Source: Glandiceps talaboti
Lineage: Eukaryota; Hemichordata; Enteropneusta; Spengelidae
Reading direction: 5' to 3'
Assembly: GCF_964340395.1 (NCBI RefSeq)
Contig: NC_135567.1
Coordinates: 6,247,399-6,274,898 of the forward strand
Length of the DNA: 27,500 nucleotides
Numbering within the stretch: position 1 is the first letter of the stretch; every line of letters starts with the position of its first letter. The notes below the pieces were generated by a model that was not told the origin of the DNA, did no database searches, and saw only the letters and a list, made by a program, of their open reading frames with translations. Made by a program: the position numbers and the translations under genes. Positions 20,020 to 27,500 of this stretch are shown here, in pieces.

Positions 20020-20570
20020 TTCAACTAAAAAAACAAGTTTTTTTAGCCCTAATTTCCACATTTCTAAAGAGATCATCATGATTGTAATTAATATCACCTG
20101 ATCTGTACATCCCCAGAAACATCCTATTTCAGCGAAATCAACCGAAGTACTTTTGGAATTATAGACTTTTGACTAACCTTAATTTGCATATCACTGATGG
20201 GATCATCATGTCATGAACAAATCTAAATTTACACCCACTACATAACGTTCCCACCAAATTTCAGGCCAAGCTGCCCAGTAGTTTTGGAGTTTAAGTCTTT
20301 GGACTAAAAATCACATTTTTTCACTTAAAATGCACATCTCTGATGCAATCATTTTCATTTGAACAATTTTCCATCTAGACACAACAAGTAATGTCCCCGC
20401 CAAATACCAAACAAATCAGTCTGGCGGTTTTTTACTTTAAATCATTTACACACACATACACACACACACGCGAGCGTGCGAGGCGCACGTGCGCACGCAC
20501 ACACATACATACACACGCATTTCTCGATGACTCTAGCACCAATTAACCTAGTTCAGTTGTGCTAATAAAA
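20020..20570 (+). repeat. Dispersed repeat family A, copy 3
   Basis: Landmarks in order are TTTTTTTAGCCCTAATTTCC, a second module with AATTTGCATATCACTGATGG at about 20189, CATCATGTCATGAACAAATC, GTTCCCACCAAATTTCAGGC, CTGCCCAGTAGTTTTGG, GCACATCTCTGATGCAATCA, GACACAACAAGTAATGTCC, a CA-rich tract at 20448-20518 and the tail TCTCGATGACTCTAGCACC then GTTCAGTTGTGCTAAT. It is very similar to copy 4 at 26926-27500. Confidence 0.8.
20448..20518. repeat. Alternating purine-pyrimidine tract with a perfect palindrome
   Basis: A CA/CG/TG-alternating tract about 70 bp long replaces the CAGA microsatellite of other A copies. It contains the perfect 12-bp palindrome GCGCACGTGCGC (20483-20494) centred on an E-box CACGTG, and GCGTGCG (20474-20480) pairs with CGCACGC (20492-20498). 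Such sequence can form left-handed or cruciform DNA in vitro; any function here is inference. Confidence 0.7.
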
Positions 20571-20759
20571 TTTTGTATCTTTAAACTGCATGGTGAATGG
20601 AGTTAAAATTTAGTAGGGATGGTTTCTGGAGGTGTTATTCTGCAGGTGTTGTTGAAAACATTTTGACACAATTGGTTCTAGCAATCATGTCCACGGCCTT
20701 AGCTATACAGTGATGCATATTACAAAGACAACAACAGGTATAGGTAAGTAAGTGAATAC
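20571..20759. other. Spacer, no feature
   Basis: Short non-coding interval between family A copy 3 and an inverted B copy. Confidence 0.4.
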
Positions 20760-20970
20760 GGATTCAAAAATACGTATGCAAATATGCCTACCAACAGGAC
20801 CACGCCCATATCAATGGCTGAATGGTGGTTTTTATTGCAAATATTAAAACTGGAAAGGGTAGGCAAATTAATCAATATTCAAAAATGTATGCAAATGTGC
20901 CTAGCAACAAGGCCACAGCGACACCAACAGCCAACTATTAGTTGTGCTACAATGCCATTGGCGGTATTTT
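20760..20970 (-). repeat. Dispersed repeat family B, copy 3 (inverted, partial)
   Basis: The reverse complement starts at about 20968 with ACCGCCAATGGCATTGTAGC followed by ACAAC. Two core units follow: GTTGGTGTCGCTGTGGCCTT then TTGCTAGGCACATTTGCATA, and ATATGGGCGTGGTCCTGTTG then GTAGGCATATTTGCATACGT. It lacks the (CAGA)n tract and tail, so the element is truncated on that side. Confidence 0.75.
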
Positions 20971-21470
20971 TATTTTTCGAAATGCTTGAGAAGATAAATA
21001 AATTAAACAAGTTTAACATTGTTATTTTTCTAATACTATTCACTGTCAAATCTAAAGTAACACATTTATATTTAAATGATTGCAGTGATGCATTTTTCAC
21101 TTCTATTGGTATATAATGGAGTATTAAATGATCTCAGGGGAACTGTTTATGTGATTTATTACTATTGTACTAGACATGTATCACAAGACAGATATGCTTA
21201 AGAACAGTCACCACCACAAACACAATGGACAATATATTGGAGACCTGCTTTCAGACATGCATGACTGTGCATTGTCCATGACATCCCTTCCTACAATCAC
21301 AACATCACAAAATGTTGCTGTCATGTTTTAGAAGCCTCTGGTAGAAATGCCCAACACATATCCCATCAACACTTCTCATTTTACTTCCATCCTTATTCGC
21401 TCTTGATCTGCTACCATCATCTGGACACAACAATGACCAGAGTGGTAAAGATCTCTGTCTCTGTCAGTCA

Positions 21471-21506
<36 letters not shown>

Positions 21507-21726
21507 GATCTCTCTCTGATATATATACATGACTCTGTATAAATACTCCATTTGCATACTTTATAAGGGAGCCTTCAGTAATTATGAGGGAGGGGGGATT
21601 TAGGGTATGTCTGAGCTGTAAAATGTGACCCTCCCCCCAATCCCAAGTTCTAAAATGTGACCCTCCCCCATCTCAAAATGATAAATTCACTGATAGATGG
21701 ATGGATGGAAATTATGTGGACAGATT
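20971..21726. other. No gene; (CTGT)n microsatellite and C-rich motif
   Basis: A (CTGT)n tract runs over about 21469-21503. At 21570-21670 a GGGAGGGGGGA stretch and two AAAATGTGACCCTCCCC motifs match the motif at the right end of family D. No coding potential was seen. Confidence 0.5.
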
Positions 21727-22045
21727 AAAGGGACAGTAGCTGTAACTTTTGATGATTTTTTCAGTATGTTTTGTTCTGTGTATCAACTACAGTTTTTAGT
21801 TTCTTGTTCTACTCCATAAGGCACATTGAAACACTCCTGTGTTTGGTAAATGCTTGTAAACACAGTCTGTATATGTACACACTGCATTATTATTTTTGAA
21901 AAGTGAATTTTAGTCTGAACCAAAATTATCAACAATAACAGTGCACTTTACACATACACAGGCTGTGTTGACAAGCCAAATACAGGGTATCAACATGTTT
22001 TAAGGAGTAGAACAAGAAACTGCACTGAATTGACACACATATTAC
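21727..22045. mobile_element. Fold-back element / MITE (family F)
   Basis: Two arms are inverted copies. The left arm, about 21775-21892 (CTGTGTATCAACTACAGTTT, TTTCTTGTTCTACTCC, TGTTTGG, AACACAGTCTGTATATGTA), pairs with the right arm, about 21932-22040 (TACACATACACAGGCTGTGT, CCAAATAC, GGAGTAGAACAAGAAAC, TTGACACACA). The loop is about 40 nt. The element seems to start with AAAGGGACAGTAGCTGTAAC near 21728; the outer right end is less clear. It has no coding capacity. It is unrelated in sequence to family C. The transposon superfamily cannot be assigned without the exact ends. Confidence 0.65.
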
Positions 22046-22345
22046 CTGTGAAATTCTAAAACATGTTGAGTACTGTTTATTACCGTTTTTAACGGTAATT
22101 CCAGTGAAAATAAAATATTCTTCACTATTTTCTGCTCAATGGACATTCTCACGAAGCAAGATATTATGAAGCCAATGACTGGTTTCAGCATGTATGTGAT
22201 ACAGGTCAATCTTTGCATATGTGGCTCATATGCACATTTTGCGGTTATATGACAATGTATAATGTATTTTAAAACAATGAGCAATGCTGATATAACGAAA
22301 TATATCACATCATGTGAAACTTGCTGAACAAATGAATCCAGCCAG
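22046..22345. other. Spacer with a short perfect hairpin
   Basis: ATTACCGTT and AACGGTAAT form a 9-bp stem with a 3-nt loop at 22079-22099. A 125-codon minus-strand frame (22042-22419) overlaps the integrase reading and resembles no known protein, so it is not called. Confidence 0.4.
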
Positions 22346-23220
22346 TGCAAGGAAACAATGATGAACCACACAGACCATGGCAAAAGGTAGCATCCGATTT
22401 GTTTACCTATGATAATCAAGACTACTTGGTAACTGTTGATTACTATAGCAACTTTTATGAACTGGATAAACTTCCCGACACCAAATCTTCAACAGTTATA
22501 AGGAAAACAAAACAGCCCTTTGCTCGATATGGAATCACAGAAGAGTTAGTTTCCGACAATGCCGGACCACAATACATCTCTACTGAGTTTGCAACATTCT
22601 CAAAAGTATGGGACTTTGAATATCTTACTATCAGCCCATACAAGAGCAAGGCAAATGGTAAAGTTGAAGCAGCTGTCAAGATAGCCAAACAACTCCTGAG
22701 GAAGTGTAAGAAATCCAACAGTAACATTCACCTCACACTACTGCATCAACGCAACAAAGAAGCTCAAATCAAGCACAACACCTAATGAACCATAGGACTA
22801 GAACACAAGCAGTATACTATGACAGAAACTTAGATGATATCCCAGTGTTAGAAGAAGGTGATGTGGTTAGAATGAAACCGTTCATTCTAGGAAAAAAGAA
22901 ATGGCCAAAAGCCATTGTCACACAGCGTTTGGATGAAAGATCTTAAGAAGTTGAGTCATCCAACACAACTTATCGACATAGCAGACCACACCACAAGAAA
23001 ATAATGGAACCAGCAGATTCTAAAGACTTGGGAGAAACAAACACGACATCTCATACTCCCAATATCATCAAACCACCACTGTCTACAAGGAGTAATTCTG
23101 AACGGTCCAACTGACCTGATGTCAAGGAAGCAACGTCATTATCACCTAAACCAATAGTTGCTACACCACCCAAGTCACCAATGAAATCCAGAAGTGGCCA
23201 TGTAATATAACCACCATCCT
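22346..23220 (+). pseudogene. Ty3/gypsy-type retrotransposon integrase, decayed fragment
   Basis: The open frame to 22785 encodes an integrase (rve) catalytic core. The first aspartate is in ASDLFTYD, the second in VSDNAGPQY and the glutamate in NGKVEAAVKIAKQLL. Wider matches such as WQKVASDLF, DYYSNFYE and LTISPYKSKANGK are typical of Ty3/gypsy pol proteins of the K02A2.6-like group. The second aspartate and glutamate have 36 residues between them instead of the usual 35, because of one extra residue in DNAGPQ. The frame then stops, and a C-terminal region (EEGDVVRMKP, KKWPKAIVTQRL) continues in another frame from about 22803 with stops at 22944 and beyond, so the gene is dead. No reverse transcriptase, protease, gag or LTR was found, so it is an isolated 3' pol remnant. 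A second inverted scrap is at 12897-12977. Confidence 0.88.
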
Positions 23221-23280
23221 ACTGGAAAGACTATGCAACTTAAGAATACTCAACTATGTGCTATATTGTGTTCTACACAG

Positions 23281-23351
23281 TTCTAGGACAAATGCCCCCA
23301 CACAAATGCCCCCATAGGACAAATGCCCCGGACCTATCCCCCCCCCCCCCG
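23281..23351. repeat. Short repeat of ACAAATGCCCC units and poly-C
   Basis: AGGACAAATGCCCCC, CACAAATGCCCCCAT and AGGACAAATGCCCCGG occur in a row, followed by a run of about 13 C residues. It looks like a small unstable repeat or element end next to the retroelement remnant. Confidence 0.65.
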
Positions 23352-24055
23352 GTAAACTGTCATTGCCTATGAATAGAGATTAAAAAAATCCAGATTTTGG
23401 GAGTACACTTAAAATATGGTTTTTATCACTTTTATTGTATAACGGATAAATAGACTGCAGATGTTCAAAAAATGTTGAATTCGACCAAATAAAGCATGCT
23501 TTGATTTTATCACTTTTTATTGTATTATTACCAAAAGCGTGCTTATAAAGTGATTTCGGGTGGTGTACTTATGTTAAAAATGACTTAACTCAAACACAGT
23601 CATTGTTATATACACAAACACATTTTATTTCAGACATTAGACTGAAATTGTGATGACAATAAAGACAAATACAAACAACAAAGTGTGATAAACGTGGGAT
23701 TTGATTTTTAAGTAAGGCAGTTAATAGAAATTACTTATGAGTAGAACTCCAGAATCTTATTGCATAAATACTAAATATTATAACTATAATATTGAAAATT
23801 GGAGGTTGTGGACTTATTCCCCTAACAATGCCAAGCACATGACAATTCTTGAAATCGGCAACAATTTGTGTAGAACTCTGGAATCTGATTGCATATAAAT
23901 ACTAAGTGATAAAACCATATTTTTCATTTTAAATACACTGCCTGAAATCACGTGTTTCAATCGCACTATAGTAGAAATGCTAAGAAACCCTAAAAAACAT
24001 GCATATTGATTCTCTTAAGTTACCAATAATATGTATCTTAATGAGGATGTAACTT

Positions 24056-24097
<42 letters not shown>

Positions 24098-25720
24098 CAA
24101 CATGTTATCAGTCTTATAAGAATACAACAGTCGTTATAATGCTCTAACAATCTGTGTTTGTGTTATTTATTTATAGCCATCCACAATTAAAACAAGTTTT
24201 ACCATGGAAGTATCACCTACCATTCTAGAATGGTAAACTCCAAACAAATTTGTCTTTACAGATGTCACATACATGTACATGTGTAATCTTATTGAATATA
24301 TATTTTAATGAGCCATTTGTGATAGTTTTGATTAGAATGGAATTCAATGCAAGGATTGCATGTCTTGTTAAAACAATATTACAGAGTTTGTTGCAATACA
24401 GAAATGAATCATTTATACCATTCAGGTATCCCCCCTTATACCTCAATGATAATATTACCTTAACTACCATGCTCATAACTAGTGAAATCTCACAAAGGTG
24501 TAATAGACCATGTATTTGTTGAGAGACTATAACATGAACCAATATGATGAACTGACAAATCCCATTTTAATATAATTACATTATCATTTCAAATCTAAAA
24601 GGGACAGCACCTCCTTCCCTGAGCTTTACCATCTATTTAGTGTAAATGGGTTTGTATATTGACATACAAATGTAATTATCCAAACACTCCAAAAACTGTC
24701 AAATGAACCTTCTTCTTTTTTTTCAACATTTTAAAGACTCAAGCATCACAACTACACCAAAGTCAATTGTTCGTCAGTTAACAGTTACACAAGCCAATAT
24801 CAAATGTTGAATACAACTTAAATATGTTTACATTCTTCAGATATTTTGTGATGTAATCTAACAGGATTTCACTTACGCTATGTTTTAATTAGACATGATA
24901 ACTGACAAGACTATCTATCATAACATCTATGTAGACCACAATAACAAAACTATTGGAAAAAAAGTTACAAGTACTGAATACAACTTTTGTCAGAAGAGCA
25001 AAACACTTCCTTGTTAAATAACCAGAAAGAGTTTTGAAAAGAATCAATATCTGTGACCCTGTCATATTCTTACCCAGTTTTATAAGAAAGAGATGACAGT
25101 AATATATCATCATTTATTTTGTGTACTATATAATACGCTGAAGAATATTCATATGATTTTAGATTTTTTTTCCAAGGATCAGTTTCACAAGAATAATATA
25201 TTAATCCACTATAACTGTATACATTAATTTTGACAAATATATCTCGGCTAATGATAAAAAATTATAATATAATGAATGTTCTCTAGCACTTTAGGGGAGG
25301 GAAGGGACAGGGGAAATCAGGCCTGGACTGTTACGTAAAAGGTGACCCTCCTCAGATTCTGTTGAGCCAAAAGTGTCCTGCCCTAAATTTCCTTCCTTAA
25401 AAATATGGCCCTTCCCCAGTTAAATATTTTTAAAACATGGTTTGAATGCTGTCAGACATGGAAAGGGACTGGAATCAATTGGTTTAAAAGAAGTAATCCC
25501 ACTGCTTCCACCACATTGAAAGTTTTAAAGGCATTGGTTATTTCTCCAACTACTACTACCACAGTATATTTGTGTCAACTTATTGCATTAATCAGTACCT
25601 GTGTTTGGATTTCAATGACTGAGTTGCAGGCCAGAACATTAACTCCAAAATACTAGTTGGCTCCAAATGTTGTCATTGGGACTGTCAACATATCTAAACA
25701 TTATCCCTAATACCTTACCC
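23352..25720. other. No gene; minor repeats only
   Basis: AT-rich DNA. A degenerate direct repeat of GTAGAACTCCAGAATCTTAT followed by TGCATAAATACTAA lies at about 23741-23785 and 23870-23915. A (CT)n tract of about 20 units lies at about 24057-24096. A GTGACCCTCC / TATGGCCCTTCCCC motif at 25340-25420 resembles the right end of family D. Open frames up to 105 codons, several overlapping on opposite strands (for example 24225-24542), have no domain-like sequence. Confidence 0.5.
24057..24096. repeat. (CT)n microsatellite
   Basis: About 20 uninterrupted CT dinucleotides. Confidence 0.95.
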
Positions 25721-26256
25721 AACTGTTCCCGTTTTACTCCTGTGAGACCCACTTCTCTCCTCACAACTGATAATTAATTCACTATATGCCATATGGTTGC
25801 CAGCAGCGGTTTGATGATATGGTTTGATATGATATCTAACCCTAAACCAAAATTTAAGGCAACATTGGGTTGTTCATTACCATGGTTACAAGGGTGATAT
25901 AGTAAAAGTGAAATAACAATGGAAAGATAATATTAATTTTTATGGCTCACTAATTGTACCCGTACCAACTATATTGTATGGTTAGGCTGTTTATTACAAG
26001 GATGTTATAGTAAAAGTTAAATATGTTTTGAGCACCTCATACCCATAGCTAACTACAATATTATTTGTTGAGGGTCACTAAGTGTTCACTTACTGGCTAT
26101 TTCGCATGGTGTTTGCATACAATGCGGAGCAATATAGGATGTCAACAACACAAAATAATGCTAGACTAGACAATACCATTAGTCAAAGTGAAATGTGTTG
26201 CTCCCCTCATCTCATTTCCTAATATATGGCCCTCCCCAAGAAATGATTTGTAAAAA
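25721..26256 (+). repeat. Dispersed repeat family D, copy 2
   Basis: Homologous to 3269-3752 over its whole length in the same orientation, with landmarks from AACTGTTCCC to ATGGCCCTCCCC. Its right edge (GAAATGATTTGTAAAAA) is joined directly to the start of a family B element. Confidence 0.75.
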
Positions 26257-26925
26257 TACCGCCAATGGCATTGTAGCACAATTGTAGTTTTTAAAAATGT
26301 TTATCCATATGATAGTCCATGCTAACAATAGGTGTTCATTTGCTGAATGACTACCCAGTTGCCTAGCCAACCATGTTGCTATCTTTGCGATATACGCTAT
26401 CATTTGGCTGTTACTATGGGCGTTGTCATGTTGTTAGATATATTTGCATACATTTTTGCATTTTTTGTTCACTTGTGTATGAATTCCTGATATTATCTTT
26501 GCAAAATATATCATCATTTGGCTGTTGCTATGGGCGTGGTCTTCTTGTTAGACATATTTGCATACATTTTTAAATGTTTATTCATTTATCTTTCAATTTC
26601 TGTTGTTATCTTTTCAATATACGTGATTATTTGGCTGTTGCTATGGGCGTGGTCTTGTTGCTAGGCAAATTACGTACATTTTTGAATGTTTATTCAATCG
26701 TGTATTATTCCGTTATCTTTGTGAAATACACGACCATTTGGCTGTTGCTAAGGGCGTGGTCATGGTTGCTAGGGATATTTGCATACATTTTTTGAATGTT
26801 TACTCACTTGCCTACCAGATGTTATTATTTTTGACCAATATATACTGCCATTTGGTTGTTGCTAAGGGCGTGGTCATGGTTGCCAGGGCCAATTGTGTCA
26901 AAATATTTTGAAGGAAATCTGCATA
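26257..26925 (+). repeat. Dispersed repeat family B, copy 4 (core array)
   Basis: It starts with ACCGCCAATGGCATTGTAGC at 26258. The tandem core has five units (GGGCG at 26418, 26532, 26645, 26752 and 26866), with spacings of 107-114 bp. Each unit reads GGCTGTTGCTATGGGCGTGG, TCTTGTTGCTAGG, ATTTGCATACATTTTTGAAT and TTTATTCA. It ends at GGTTGCCAGGGCCAATTGTG. Instead of the B block with the (CAGA)n tract, it continues into family A sequence, so the two families are joined here. Confidence 0.8.
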
Positions 26926-27500
26926 ATAACACTTCTAGAAACATCTCACCAAGTTTCAGTCTCATTGACCAAGTACTTTGTGAGATAGAATTTTTTCACT
27001 CAAAATTAACATTTTCACACCTAATTTGCATATCACTCATGACATCATTGTATCCTTAATACTTCTCCATCTATACATCCCCAGATGCATTCCCATTAAA
27101 TTTCAGCCCAATCTGCTCAGTATTTTTGGAATTATTGATTTTTGACCAAAAAGACACATGTTTAGCCCTAATCATCATGTCATGAACAAATCTGATTTTA
27201 TCACACCCCTTAAGAATGTTCCCACCAAATTTCGCACCAAGCTGCCCAGGAGTTTCTAAGTTTGAGTTTTTTTCAACAAAAATCACATTTTTTTTACCCA
27301 AATCACACACCTGTAATGCGATTATTTTCATTTGAACAATTTCCCAACTAGACCCCACAAGTAATGTCTCCACCAAATACCAAAGCAATCGGGTTGACAG
27401 TTTTTGAGTTTAAGTAATCCACACACATACACAGACAGACACCGCTCGATGCCTATAGCACTACTGAACCTACATTGTAGTTCAGTTGTACTAAAAAGAG
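26926..27500 (+). repeat. Dispersed repeat family A, copy 4 (reaches window end)
   Basis: Landmarks are CACCAAGTTTCAGTCTCATT, CACACCTAATTTGCATATCA, CCCATTAAATTTCAGCCCAA, TCTGCTCAGTATTTTTGG, GTTCCCACCAAATTTCGCAC, CTGCCCAGGAGTTTCTAAG, GACCCCACAAGTAATGTCTC, a short CA/CAGA tract at about 27420-27442 and the tail CGCTCGATGCCTATAGCACT then TTCAGTTGTACTAAAA. It may continue beyond the window. Confidence 0.8.

Noticed and set aside
22042-22419. 125-codon minus-strand frame as a membrane protein
   Set aside because: Its first part is antisense to the integrase remnant, the hydrophobic composition follows from AT-rich sequence, and no family pattern is seen.
22346-23220. Intact retrotransposon or domesticated integrase gene
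   Set aside because: The frame is broken after 22785 with several further stops, and no reverse transcriptase, gag or LTR flanks it.

Overview
This is eukaryotic, almost certainly animal, genomic DNA. It is AT-rich and gene-poor, has no operon-like gene packing, carries a spliced ankyrin-repeat exon with canonical splice sites, and is dominated by dispersed repeats, a tRNA-type SINE, a decayed Ty3/gypsy integrase and many micro- and minisatellites. The style of the repeats suggests a marine invertebrate, possibly an invertebrate deuterostome. That is an impression from pattern memory; the sequence does not establish the species.

Genes. The only confidently coding host sequence is one 102-bp minus-strand ankyrin-repeat exon (7015-7116). 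Just downstream on the same strand is a 32-nt segment with excellent splice sites and stops in all three frames (6895-6926), a possible poison or terminal mini-exon. A weaker candidate minus-strand exon with a strong donor lies at 18057-18261. If these belong together, most of the window is intron of one minus-strand gene. Almost every long open frame in the window is an artefact of a tandem repeat.

Layout. 1-4500: two copies of repeat family A (175-720, 2631-3010), family D copy 1 (3269-3752) and non-repetitive AT-rich DNA. 4535-6080: a SINE, then a degenerate ~300-bp repeat (family E). 6455-8745: the exon region, then family B copy 1 with its internal 107-bp tandem array and (CAGA)n tract. 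8746-11260: mostly featureless DNA with poly-G tracts, an ~80-bp repeat and a pair of DR1-like motifs. 11262-12977: a 48/45-bp minisatellite, a 151-bp x4 tandem repeat, and an inverted 81-bp scrap of gypsy integrase. 13065-18040: two copies of a fold-back (hairpin) element, family C, on either side of a ~1.96-kb array of about 115 copies of a 17-bp unit. 18355-20970: inverted A fragments, B copy 2, A copy 3 and an inverted B copy. 21727-23220: a second fold-back element and the gypsy integrase pseudogene. 25721-27500: D copy 2, B and A modules joined end to end.

What is notable is the repeat architecture. Modular elements (A, B, D) recur in different combinations, carry their own internal tandem arrays and microsatellites, and end in shared tails. 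The hairpin family C keeps inverted-repeat arms that include complementary microsatellites. No complete gene system, defence locus or autonomous transposon is present.
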